From: Saccharothrix sp.
GTDB lineage: Bacteria > Actinomycetota > Actinomycetes > Mycobacteriales > Pseudonocardiaceae
Direction: 5' to 3'
DNA: 64,000 nt
NCBI RefSeq assembly: GCF_031180885.1
Contig: NZ_JAPSLK010000001.1
Location: forward strand, 723,158-787,157
A model generated the notes under the pieces. The model ran no database searches. It was not told where the DNA came from and worked only from the letters and a program-made list of their open reading frames with translations. Positions 25,095-33,534 of the stretch are shown here, in pieces (the stretch's first letter is position 1; the number at the start of each line of letters is the position of its first letter). Position numbers and translations under genes: made by a program.

Positions 25095-26282
25095 GTGAAC
25101 TGGGTAGACCTGCTGGTGCTGGCGCTGGCCGCCTTCGCGGCGGTCTCGGGTGCGCGGCAGGGCATGGTCGTCGCGCTGCCCGCGTTCGTGGGCGTCCTGG
25201 TGGGCCTGGTGCTGGGCACCCAGCTCGCGCCGCTGGTGGTGGCCCAGTTCGAGAACGTCGTGACCAAGGTCGTGTTCGCGGTCGGCATCGTGGTGCTGCT
25301 GGTCGCGCTGGGCGAGACGCTCGGCGTGTACGTGGGCCGGATGCTCAAGTCCCGGGTCAACTCCAGCCCGTTGCGGGGCGCGGACAACGCGCTGGGCGCG
25401 ATCGTGCAGGGCGCGGTGGTGTTCGTGGTGGCGTGGATGATCGCGCTGCCGCTGACCATGGTCGCCGGGCTGCCGTCGCTGGCCAAGGCGCTCAACCAGT
25501 CGGTGATCCTGTCCACGGTCGACGACACCATGCCGCAGGCGGCCCGGACGTTGTCCGAGGACCTGCGCAACCTGTTCGACGTGTCCGGCTTCCCGGCCGC
25601 GATGAACCCGTTCGACCGGACCCCGCTGGCCGACGTCGGCCCGCCCGACCCGGCCCTGGCGGCCAACCCGGTCGTGCAACGGCTGCGCCCGTCGGTGTTG
25701 AAGGTCCGCGGTCGGGCGCCCTCGTGCTCGCGGGCGCTGGAGGGCACCGGCTTCGTGATCTCGCCCGAGCGGGTGATGACCAACGCCCACGTCGTCGCGG
25801 GCACCACCGAGGTGACGGTGGAGGTCGGGCGCGGGCAGTTCGACGCGACCGTCGTGCACTACGACGCCCAGACCGACATCGCGATCCTGGCGGTGCCGGA
25901 CCTGGAGGCCACGCCGCTCCAGTTCCGCACCGACGAGATCAAGCAGGGCGAGGACGGGATAGTGCTCGGCTACCCGCTGGACGGCCCCTACACGGCGTCC
26001 GAGGCGCGGGTGCGGGAGCGGATCAGGATGCTGCGCGGGCCGGACATCTACGACGCCACCACGGTGACGCGGGACGTCTACACGATCCGGGCGAAGGTCC
26101 GCAGCGGCAACTCCGGCGGCCCGCTGGTGGACCCGCAGGGCCGGGTGATCGGCGTGGTGTTCGGCGCGGCGGTGGACGACCAGGAGACCGGGTTCGTCCT
26201 GACCGCGCAGGAAGTCGCGGACGAGGTCGCCAAGGCCCCGACCATGGTCCGTCGAGCCTCCACCCAAACCTGCGCTTCTTGA
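25095..26282 (+). CDS. marP: MarP-like periplasmic serine protease with CvpA-type membrane domain
   Basis: The 395-residue protein starts at GTG 25095. Four membrane helices of the CvpA type fill residues 1-135. The trypsin-like domain has the triad His232 (TNAHVVAG), Asp261 (QTDIAIL) and Ser340 (GNSGGPL). Cys211 and Cys393 are placed like the disulfide that stabilises MarP (Rv3671c), whose triad numbering differs by three. MarP maintains pH homeostasis under acid stress and cleaves the hydrolase RipA in M. tuberculosis. It ends the nth-trx-nudix-marP operon here. Confidence 0.95.
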   Translation: MNWVDLLVLALAAFAAVSGARQGMVVALPAFVGVLVGLVLGTQLAPLVVAQFENVVTKVVFAVGIVVLLVALGETLGVYVGRMLKSRVNSSPLRGADNALGAIVQGAVVFVVAWMIALPLTMVAGLPSLAKALNQSVILSTVDDTMPQAARTLSEDLRNLFDVSGFPAAMNPFDRTPLADVGPPDPALAANPVVQRLRPSVLKVRGRAPSCSRALEGTGFVISPERVMTNAHVVAGTTEVTVEVGRGQFDATVVHYDAQTDIAILAVPDLEATPLQFRTDEIKQGEDGIVLGYPLDGPYTASEARVRERIRMLRGPDIYDATTVTRDVYTIRAKVRSGNSGGPLVDPQGRVIGVVFGAAVDDQETGFVLTAQEVADEVAKAPTMVRRASTQTCAS

Positions 26283-26319
26283 GCACAGGATCTCCACATG
26301 TGAGTGCTTGCCTGGGCGC

Positions 26320-27066
26320 ATGGACGCCATCGGGTACATGGACCGGGCAGCCGCCTTGGACGACGCCCGCGCCTACAAGCTGAGGCTGCTGGACGCACTG
26401 GACGTGCGGCGGCGGCACACCGTGCTGGACGTGGGCTGCGGCCCCGGTACGGACCTGCTGGACCTCGCCGCGACCGGTGCGGAGTGGGTGATCGGCATCG
26501 ACGCCGACCCGTTGATGGTCGCCGAGGCCCGGCACCGGACCGAGGAGTACCCGGCCGTCGCCGTGCACCTGGGGGACGCGCGCACGATGCCTGTGGCCGA
26601 CAAGATGGTCGACCGGGCGCGGGTGGACCGGGTGCTGCACTACGTCCCCGACCCGGAGAACGTGTTCGCCGAGCTGCGGCGGGTGGTGAAGGACGACGGT
26701 GTGGTCGTGGTCGCGCAGCCGGACTGGGACACGATCACCGTCGACCCCGGTGACGTGCGCGCCAACCGGAAGGTCCGCGAGTTCGTGTGCGACCACGTGG
26801 TCACCAACGCGACCGTGGGGCGGCGGGTGGTGCGACTGGCCGAGGACGCCGGGTTCACCGTGGACCTGCGGATCACGACCCCGGTGCTCCGCGACTTTGC
26901 CGACGCCGACGACATCCTGGGCCTGAGCCGCAACGCCGAACGGGCCGTGCGCGCCGGTCAGCTCGACGCCGACGAGGCCGCGAGCTGGTTGCACGACCTG
27001 GCAGTCGGGCGGTTCTTGGCGACCTTCATGCTGTTCACGGCTGTACTGCGGCCAGGAACCCGCTGA
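26320..27066 (+). CDS. SAM-dependent methyltransferase
   Basis: The 248-residue protein has the class I signature VLDVGCGPGTDLLDLA (about residues 35-50), an acidic loop GIDADPLMVAEA and motif II (LHYVPDPENVFAEL). It resembles ubiquinone/menaquinone or natural-product C/O-methyltransferases; the substrate is unknown. ATG 26320 is taken as the start, but a TTG at 26308 is also in frame and no ribosome site is clear. It is convergent with the epoxide hydrolase-like gene and overlaps it by 32 bp. It has no counterpart in the mycobacterial gene order I recall. Confidence 0.85.
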   Translation: MDAIGYMDRAAALDDARAYKLRLLDALDVRRRHTVLDVGCGPGTDLLDLAATGAEWVIGIDADPLMVAEARHRTEEYPAVAVHLGDARTMPVADKMVDRARVDRVLHYVPDPENVFAELRRVVKDDGVVVVAQPDWDTITVDPGDVRANRKVREFVCDHVVTNATVGRRVVRLAEDAGFTVDLRITTPVLRDFADADDILGLSRNAERAVRAGQLDADEAASWLHDLAVGRFLATFMLFTAVLRPGTR

Positions 27067-27967
27067 TCAGCCCGTTGGTGGTGTTCGGCGCCTCCTGGTG
27101 CGGGAAGTGGCCGACCTCGGGCAGGCTGCGGAACTGCGAGCCCGCGCCGACCCAGCGGCCCGAGTCGACCGCCGTGGACTCCAGCATCACCGGGTCCAGC
27201 GCGCCGTGCACCTGCAACACCGGCACGTCCAGCCGCCGGTCGACCGCCTCGGCGAACCGCCGCCCGTCGCCGCGCAACTGGGAGCGCACCGCCCACCGGT
27301 AGTACTCCATCGCGGAGTGCGCGACACCGGGCACCAGCGCCGCTTCCCGGTTGCGCCGCACCACCTCGTCGAACTCCGGCGACACCGTCCACTTCGGACC
27401 GGACCACGCGGTCAGCAGCCGGGCGACCGCCGCGCCGCCGTCGGCGGTGAGCCACCGCTCCGGGTACACCGGCAGTTGGAACCGGAACACGTGCCCGCTG
27501 GCCCGGCCCTGCCCGCGCGGGTACCGGCGGATCGCGTGGCGCAGCGCCAGCGGGTGCGGTGCGGCGATCGTGGTGACCGAGTCGACCAGCCGCTGGTGCA
27601 TCGCCGCGACCGTCCACGCGAGCATCCCGCCCCACGCGTGCCCGATCAGGTGCGCCCGGGACGCGCCGAGCGCCTTCACCAGGCCCGCGACGTCGCCGGC
27701 GAGGGTGAACCCGTCGTAGCCGCGCGGCGGTTTGTCCGAGTCGCCGTAGCCGCGCAGGTCCACCGCGACCGCCCGGTACCCGGCCTCGGCCAGGGCCACG
27801 AGCTGGTGCCGCCAGGTCCACCAGAACTCCGGGAACCCGTGCAGCAGCAGGACGAGCGGACCGTCGCCCAGTTCGGCCACGTGCAGGCGGATGCCGTTGG
27901 CGGACACGTCCCGGTGGGCCCAGGGTCCGGCGACCCGGGCGGTGGACGGGTCCGGCGGCAACCGCAC
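27035..27967 (-). CDS. ephE: Epoxide hydrolase-like alpha/beta hydrolase (EphE-like)
   Basis: The 310-residue protein matches epoxide hydrolases in LLLHGFPEFWWTWRHQL (oxyanion loop) and AVDLRGYGDSDKPPRGYDGF. The nucleophile elbow reads LIGHAWGGMLAW, with Ala111 where epoxide hydrolases have the catalytic Asp (GHDWGG). GHFPHQEAP keeps a histidine near the C-terminus. The gene has the same place as M. tuberculosis ephE (Rv3670). With Ala at the elbow the usual covalent mechanism is not possible unless another residue serves, so hydrolysis is doubtful. It is followed by a holin-like gene on the same strand. Confidence 0.85.
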   Translation of the reverse strand: MRLPPDPSTARVAGPWAHRDVSANGIRLHVAELGDGPLVLLLHGFPEFWWTWRHQLVALAEAGYRAVAVDLRGYGDSDKPPRGYDGFTLAGDVAGLVKALGASRAHLIGHAWGGMLAWTVAAMHQRLVDSVTTIAAPHPLALRHAIRRYPRGQGRASGHVFRFQLPVYPERWLTADGGAAVARLLTAWSGPKWTVSPEFDEVVRRNREAALVPGVAHSAMEYYRWAVRSQLRGDGRRFAEAVDRRLDVPVLQVHGALDPVMLESTAVDSGRWVGAGSQFRSLPEVGHFPHQEAPNTTNGLISGFLAAVQP

Positions 27968-27975
27968 GGCCCGGC

Positions 27976-28461
27976 TCAGGACCCGTCGCCGCGGTTGCGG
28001 AGGGCCGCGACGGTGTCCTTGGCCGACGCGATGGTCCGCTTCGGCACCTTGAGCTTGCGCACCTTGCGGTACCCCAGGAACCCGAACGCGACCGCGGTGA
28101 GGAACATGACGCCGAACGTGATCAGGAACGACCAGCCCAGCCCCAGCCCGAACAGGTCGTTCAGGCCGAAGCCCAGCGCCATGAACAGGAAGAACATGGC
28201 GAACGCCAGCACGGTGAGCGCCAGGACGAAGAAGACGCTGCCCTTGAGGCCCTTCTTCACCTCGCCGGCGATCTCCGACTTGGCCAGCTCCACCTCGGCC
28301 CTGACCAGCGTGGACAGGTGCGCGGTGGCGTCGCGGACCAACCCGCCGATGGACGTTTCCTCCGCGATCTTCGCCGCGCTCTCCGCGGTCAACGGGATCG
28401 ACGGAACAGGTGGCAGCCCGCTGCCGTTGGTGTTCTCCCGAGCGCTGGTCACGAAGCTCAT
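27976..28461 (-). CDS. Phage-holin-like (DUF1469-type) membrane protein
   Basis: The 161-residue protein from ATG 28461 has an acidic N-terminal cytosolic part with TSIGGLVRDATAHLSTLVRA and EVELAKSEIAGEVKKGLKG, then two membrane helices (SVFFVLALTVLAFAMFFLFM; GWSFLITFGVMFLTAVAFGF) and a basic tail. This is the actinobacterial 'phage holin family'/DUF1469 layout and matches Rv3669. Whether it has any lytic role is unknown; it is more likely a structural membrane protein. It is eight bases upstream of the EphE-like gene. Confidence 0.85.
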   Translation of the reverse strand: MSFVTSARENTNGSGLPPVPSIPLTAESAAKIAEETSIGGLVRDATAHLSTLVRAEVELAKSEIAGEVKKGLKGSVFFVLALTVLAFAMFFLFMALGFGLNDLFGLGLGWSFLITFGVMFLTAVAFGFLGYRKVRKLKVPKRTIASAKDTVAALRNRGDGS

Positions 28462-28502
28462 CGTGCCATGCACGCCAGGAGCCGGCCGCCCGACCGGCCG
28501 AT

Positions 28503-29699
28503 CTACACCTCTTCGTCCAACTGCTGGTGCACCCGACTGCGCCGGATCAACAAAAGCGCCGCGAGGAGAGAAGCCGCCATGGAAGCCAACAGCACCGCGG
28601 CTTTCGCCTGTTCGGCCGCTGCACCGTCGAGCGCCAGATCGGAGATCAACAGGCTGACGGTGAACCCGACACCGCCGAGCATCGCCACCGCGGTGATGTC
28701 CCGCCACCCTGCACCGTTGGGCCAGACCGCCGCCTTGAACACCACGGCCAAAGCGGACGCCCCGACGATCCCGACCAGCTTGCCCACCACCAGCCCGAGC
28801 ATCACACCGAGCGCCAACTTGTCCGAGAACAGCGCGCCCAACGCCTCCCCGTTCACCGGCACCCCCGCCGCGAACAGCGCGAACACCGGCACCGCCACCC
28901 CGGCCGACCACGGCTGCAACCGGTGCTCCAGCCGCAGCGCGGGCGCCTCGTGCTCGTAGTGGTCCTTGCGCACGCGGGTCAGCAGGGCCAGCGCCACACC
29001 GGCGATGGTCGCGTGCACGCCCGCCTCGTGCACCGCGACCCACGTCCCGATCGCGAGCGGCACGTACAGGAACGGCGAGGTGACCCGCTTGTGCTGGAGG
29101 AACGCGTACAACCCCAGCAGCGCGACCGCCACCAGCGCCGCCACCACGTTGAACGTCGCGGTGAACAGCACGGCGATGAGGATGATCGCGCCCAGGTCGT
29201 CCACCACGGCCAGGCTCAGCAGGAACAGCCGAAGGCTGCTCGGCAGCCCGGACGCGGTGATCGCCAGCACCCCCAGCGCGAACGCGATGTCCGTCGCCAC
29301 CGGGATGGCCCAAGCCCGCTCGATGCCCGGCTCACCCCACCCGACCGCGAGCGCGATCACCGCGGGCACCACCATGCCACCGACCGCCGCCACGACGGGC
29401 AGGACCGCGGCCTTGACGTTGTTCAGCTCGCCGATCACCAGTTCGCGCTTGAGTTCCAGCCCGGCGACGAAGAAGAAGATCGCGAGCAGCCCGTCCTTCG
29501 CCCAGTCGCCGAGGCTCAGGCTCAGGTGCAGCGACTCCGGTCCGATGTGGAGGTCCCGCAACGCCTCGTACGCCCCGCTGAACGGGGAGTTGGCCCACAG
29601 CAGCGCGACGGCGGTCGCGGCGAGCAGGATCATGCCGCCGACGGTCTCGGTGCGCAGGAAGCGCGCGAACTCGGTGACGACTTGGCGCTTGCGGTTCAT
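28503..29699 (-). CDS. nhaA: Na+/H+ antiporter NhaA
   Basis: The 398-residue protein has the NhaA topology of 12 membrane helices. Family motifs include WAIPVATDIAFALGVL and LAVVDDLGAIILIAV, the latter with the paired aspartates that bind Na+ and H+. It exchanges external protons for internal sodium and sets pH and sodium homeostasis. It starts at ATG 29699 and has its own spacing from acs, separated by the third hairpin element. The C-terminal helices include GGVGFTVSLLISDLAL. It is not part of the mycobacterial block and may be lineage-specific. Confidence 0.94.
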   Translation of the reverse strand: MNRKRQVVTEFARFLRTETVGGMILLAATAVALLWANSPFSGAYEALRDLHIGPESLHLSLSLGDWAKDGLLAIFFFVAGLELKRELVIGELNNVKAAVLPVVAAVGGMVVPAVIALAVGWGEPGIERAWAIPVATDIAFALGVLAITASGLPSSLRLFLLSLAVVDDLGAIILIAVLFTATFNVVAALVAVALLGLYAFLQHKRVTSPFLYVPLAIGTWVAVHEAGVHATIAGVALALLTRVRKDHYEHEAPALRLEHRLQPWSAGVAVPVFALFAAGVPVNGEALGALFSDKLALGVMLGLVVGKLVGIVGASALAVVFKAAVWPNGAGWRDITAVAMLGGVGFTVSLLISDLALDGAAAEQAKAAVLLASMAASLLAALLLIRRSRVHQQLDEEV

Positions 29700-29833
29700 C
29701 GGGAACTCCGGGCGATCGGCTCAATGGACATACTCGTGCCGACCAGACTTCCCGGCTCACCAGTGCGAAACCTTAACACGAACGTGGGTAACGCCAACGA
29801 ACGGAAGGGCCCCCGCCGCGGCAGGAGCTGTGT

Positions 29834-29961
29834 TGGATGGCCGCGACTTCGTCGCGGCGGCGAGGCCGCCCTGAGGGTCGGCTTGTCGCGCCGCGTTTCC
29901 GACGATCGAAAGGCGTGATCGTCGGAAAGGCGACGCGACAAGCCGACGGCGGCCTCGCGGG
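29834..29961. repeat. Hairpin element, copy 3
   Basis: Arms 29877-29907 and 29917-29947 flank the loop GAAAGGCGT. Relative to copy 1, the inner stem changes on both sides (CCGACGATC with GATCGTCGG), so pairing is preserved. The element abuts the acs stop codon and could terminate it. Confidence 0.85.
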
Positions 29962-31947
29962 TCAGTCCTCCGAAGCGCCCGACTTCAGGCCGCTGGAGAT
30001 GAGGTCCATCACCGACGAGTCGGCCAGCGTGGTGACGTCGCCGATCGCCCGGTTCTCCGCCACGTCGCGCAGCAGCCGGCGCATGATCTTGCCGGAGCGG
30101 GTCTTCGGCAGTTCCGGCACGACCATGATCTGCCGCGGCTTCGCGATCGGGCCGATCTCCTTGGCCACGTGCTCGCGCAGCGCCTTGATCGCCTCCGCGC
30201 CGGACGCCTCGTCGGCCACCCCGCCGCGCAGGATGACGAACGCGACGATGCCCTGGCCGGTGGTCGGGTCGGTCGCGCCGACGACCGCCGCCTCCGCCAC
30301 GGTCGGGTGCGAGACCAGCGCGGACTCGACCTCGGTGGTGGAGATCCGGTGCCCGGACACGTTCATCACGTCGTCCACCCGGCCCAGCAGCCAGATGTCG
30401 CCGTCGTTGTCGTACTTCGCCCCGTCGCCGGCGAAGTAGAAGCCTTGCTCGCCGAAGCGCGACCAGTAGGTCTCGCGGTAGCGCTCCTCGTCGCCCCAGA
30501 TGCCGCGCAGCATCGACGGCCACGGCTCGTCCAGCACCAGGTAGCCGCCACCGCCGTGGGGCACCTCGTTGCCCTGGTCGTCGACGACCTTCGCGCCGAT
30601 GCCGGGCAGCGGGCGCTGCGCCGAACCGGGCTTGGTGGAGGTCGCGCCGGGCAGCGGCGAGATCATGATCGCGCCGGTCTCGGTCTGCCACCAGGTGTCC
30701 ACGATCGGGGTCCGGCCCGCGCCGACGTTCTCCCGGTACCAGATCCACGCCTCGGGGTTGATCGGCTCGCCGACGCTGCCCAGCACGCGCAGCGACGACA
30801 GGTCGTACTTGGCCGGGATGTCCGCGCCCCACTTCATGAACGTGCGGATCAGCGTGGGCGCGGTGTAGTAGATGGAGACGCCGTACTTCTGCACGATCTC
30901 CCAGTGCCGGCCCTCGTGCGGGGTGTTCGGCGTGCCCTCGTAGACGACCTGCGTGACGCGGTTGGACAGCGGGCCGTAGACGATGTAGCTGTGGCCGGTG
31001 ACCCAGCCGATGTCGGCGGTGCACCAGTAGACGTCGGTGTCCGGCTTGAGGTCGAACACGTTGTAGTGCGTGTAGGACGCCTGCGTCAGGTAACCGCCGG
31101 ACGTGTGCAGGATGCCCTTGGGGCGGCCCGTGGTGCCCGACGTGTACAGGATGAACAGCGGGTGCTCGGAGTCGAACGCCTCCGGCGTGTGCTGGTCGGA
31201 CTGCTTCTCGACCAGGTCGTGCCACCAGACGTCGCGGCCCTCGGTCCACTCGACGTCGGTGTTGGTCCGCTTGACCACCAGGACGTGCTCGACGCTCGCC
31301 GCGTTGGCCACGGCCTCGTCCACGGCGGGCTTGAGCGCGGCCGGGTTGCCGCGGCGGTACTGGCCGTCGGTGGTGATCACCAGCTTGGCCTGCGAGTCCT
31401 CGATGCGGGTGCGCAGCGCCTCGGCGGAGAAGCCACCGAACACCACGCTGTGCAGCGCGCCCAGGCGGGCGCAGGCCAGCATGGAGAAGATCGCCTCCGG
31501 GACCATCGGCATGTAGATGGCGACCCGGTCCTCGGCGCCGACACCCAGCTCGGTCAGCGCGTTGGCCGCCTTGGACACCTCGCGCTGGAGTTCGGCGTAG
31601 GTGATGGCGCGGCTGTCGCCGGGCTCGCCCTCCCAGTGGATGGCGACCTGGTCGCCGTGGCCGGACTCGACGTGCCGGTCGACGCAGTTGTAGGCGACGT
31701 TGAGCTTGCCGCCCACGAACCACTTGGCGAACGGGGCGTTCGACCAGTCCAGGACCTGCGTCCACTTGGTGTCCCAGCTCAGCCGCTCCGCCTGCTTCGC
31801 CCAGAACGCCTCGCGGTCGGCCTTCGCCTCCTCGTACAGCGCGGCGGTGGCGTTCGCCTGCGCGGCGAACTCCGGGCTGGGCGGGAACGTCCGGTTCTCG
31901 GTGAGCAGGTTGTCCAGGGCCGGTCCCTGGGCTTGCGGCTGGGTCAT
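29962..31947 (-). CDS. acs: Acetyl-CoA synthetase
   Basis: The 661-residue AMP-forming ligase starts at ATG 31947. The AMP-binding core has LYTSGTTGRPKGILHTSGG, DTWWQTETGAIM and GRVDDVMNVSGHRIST. The C-terminal ELPKTRSGKIMRR carries the catalytic lysine that is typically acetylated to regulate the enzyme. It activates acetate to acetyl-CoA via acetyl-AMP. The gene sits at the position of M. tuberculosis Rv3667. Upstream are about 200 bp of intergenic DNA to a GNAT gene. The family length (about 650) agrees. Confidence 0.97.
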   Translation of the reverse strand: MTQPQAQGPALDNLLTENRTFPPSPEFAAQANATAALYEEAKADREAFWAKQAERLSWDTKWTQVLDWSNAPFAKWFVGGKLNVAYNCVDRHVESGHGDQVAIHWEGEPGDSRAITYAELQREVSKAANALTELGVGAEDRVAIYMPMVPEAIFSMLACARLGALHSVVFGGFSAEALRTRIEDSQAKLVITTDGQYRRGNPAALKPAVDEAVANAASVEHVLVVKRTNTDVEWTEGRDVWWHDLVEKQSDQHTPEAFDSEHPLFILYTSGTTGRPKGILHTSGGYLTQASYTHYNVFDLKPDTDVYWCTADIGWVTGHSYIVYGPLSNRVTQVVYEGTPNTPHEGRHWEIVQKYGVSIYYTAPTLIRTFMKWGADIPAKYDLSSLRVLGSVGEPINPEAWIWYRENVGAGRTPIVDTWWQTETGAIMISPLPGATSTKPGSAQRPLPGIGAKVVDDQGNEVPHGGGGYLVLDEPWPSMLRGIWGDEERYRETYWSRFGEQGFYFAGDGAKYDNDGDIWLLGRVDDVMNVSGHRISTTEVESALVSHPTVAEAAVVGATDPTTGQGIVAFVILRGGVADEASGAEAIKALREHVAKEIGPIAKPRQIMVVPELPKTRSGKIMRRLLRDVAENRAIGDVTTLADSSVMDLISSGLKSGASED

Positions 31948-32146
31948 GTGGGCGGACCTCCTGAATCCGAGGGGTGCGCACTGAAGGTAGTGCGATTCAG
32001 CTCACTGCGCACCCAAAAGGTTCAGACCAATTTCGACGGGTTCGAAACGTGTTGGCAACTGTGTAACCCGCGTCCGGCCCGCTGACCACGGTGGATCCGC
32101 TGAACGACACATCAATTGCGACCAACGGCACAAGCCGTGACCCGCG

Positions 32147-32716
32147 TCACGCGCTCAGGCGCGCCTTCGCGGCCGGCCACTCGGCGGCGGTCATCGAGTA
32201 GACGACGGTGTCGCGCAGGGTGCCGTCCGGACGGATCCGGTGCACTCGCAGCAGGCCCTCGCGCGTCGCGCCGAGCCGTTCGATGGCCCGCTGCGACCGC
32301 TCGTTGCGGGCGTCGGTGTGCCAGCCGACGCGGTGTGCGCCCAGGTCCTCGAACGCCCTGGTCAGGAGCAGGAGCTTGGCGTTGCGGTTGAGGGCGGTGC
32401 GCTGCCAGCGGGTGCCGATCCACGTGTAGCCGATGTAGAGGCCGCGGTGCTTGGGGTCGATCTCGTAGTACGAGGTGGTGCCCGCGACCTCCTCGGTCTT
32501 GGGGTCGATCTGCGCCCACGCGCGCCGGGTCGGGTCGTTGATCGCGGCGGCGACCATCTCCCGGGCCTCTTGGACGCTTCGCGGTTGGCGGACGCTGAGC
32601 CAGCGCCAGATCTCCGGGTCCTTGCCGGCTTCCAGCAGGCCTTCGGCGTGGTGCAGACCCAGGGGTTCGAGGCGGACGTGCTCGCCGGTCAGCGTGGGAC
32701 GGTCGTACCAGGTCAT
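32147..32716 (-). CDS. GNAT N-acetyltransferase (RimJ-like)
   Basis: The 189-residue protein from ATG 32716 has the GNAT fold: RLEPLGLHHAEGLLEAGKDP at the start, GYTWIGTRWQRTALNRNAKL in the motif A region (lacking a strict Q/RxxGxG/A), and NERSQRAIERLGATREGLLR near the C-terminus. It resembles RimJ/RimL-type acetylases that modify protein or amine substrates with acetyl-CoA; the substrate is unknown. It diverges from the Fic-like gene and is separate from acs. Confidence 0.88.
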   Translation of the reverse strand: MTWYDRPTLTGEHVRLEPLGLHHAEGLLEAGKDPEIWRWLSVRQPRSVQEAREMVAAAINDPTRRAWAQIDPKTEEVAGTTSYYEIDPKHRGLYIGYTWIGTRWQRTALNRNAKLLLLTRAFEDLGAHRVGWHTDARNERSQRAIERLGATREGLLRVHRIRPDGTLRDTVVYSMTAAEWPAAKARLSA

Positions 32717-32808
32717 GCTCCGGACCTTAAGCGGTCCAGTGGCTATGTTACATGGCCAATTCTCAGCGTTTTCAGATAGCCACTTACCGGCGGGTAGTGT
32801 TCTCCGGC

Positions 32809-33534
32809 GTGACCGATCCGCTCGCCCCGCTGCTGGACCTGCCCGGCGTGCCCGAGGCCGTCCAGACCGCCCGCGAAGCCGTCTTCCAGGTGCACCGGCA
32901 CCGGGTGAACCTGCGCGGTTGGGCCACCACCGCCGCCGAGGCCTCCGTCCGCGCCGCCCGCGCCTCGGCCGCGCTGGACGGCGGTCCCACCGAGATCCCG
33001 TCCGACGGGTCGGTGACGGACCCCGTGCTGGCGGGCGCGTTGCGGGTGGCCGAGTCGCTGGGGACGATCCTGCCGACGTGGCAGCGCGCGCCGTTGCAGG
33101 CGCTGGCGAAGCTGCACGTCCTGGCCGGTGCGGACCTGGGCGCGGAGCTTGGTCGGCCTCGCGTGGCTCCCGGCATCTCGGAGCGCTTGGACCTGCTGGC
33201 GTCGCTGGTGACGGGCGGAACCTCCGTGCCCGGCCCGCTCGTGGTGGCCGTGGTGCACGGCGAGCTGATGTCGCTGGCCCCGTTCCCGACGGCCAACGGC
33301 GTGGTCGCACGCGCGGCCTCACGCCTGACCTCGATCGCCACGGGCTTGGACCCCAAGTCCTTGGGCGTGCCCGAGGTCTACTGCGTGCGCCGCCAAACCG
33401 AGTACTCGGCGGCCCTGCACGGTTTCTCGACCGGCGAGCCCGAGGGTGTGGCGAAGTGGATCACGTTCTGGTGCTCCGCTTTGGAAGCGGGCGCCCGCGA
33501 GGCGCGCAGCATCGCGGACGCCGCAGCGTCCTAG
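32809..33534 (+). CDS. Degenerate Fic-fold protein (Rv3662c/SCO3559-like)
   Basis: The 241-residue protein is helical throughout. Residues 157-168 read APFPTANGVVAR and align exactly with the Fic motif HPFx(D/E)GNGRxxR, with the catalytic His replaced by Ala157, Asp/Glu by Thr161 and the central Arg by Val165. Pro158, Phe159, Asn163, Gly164 and Arg168 are kept. Fic proteins transfer AMP or other phosphates onto targets; this one should be catalytically dead. GTG 32809 is chosen because upstream in-frame residues are not family-like. Homologues are often annotated 'oxidoreductase' without basis. Confidence 0.72.
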   Translation: MTDPLAPLLDLPGVPEAVQTAREAVFQVHRHRVNLRGWATTAAEASVRAARASAALDGGPTEIPSDGSVTDPVLAGALRVAESLGTILPTWQRAPLQALAKLHVLAGADLGAELGRPRVAPGISERLDLLASLVTGGTSVPGPLVVAVVHGELMSLAPFPTANGVVARAASRLTSIATGLDPKSLGVPEVYCVRRQTEYSAALHGFSTGEPEGVAKWITFWCSALEAGAREARSIADAAAS

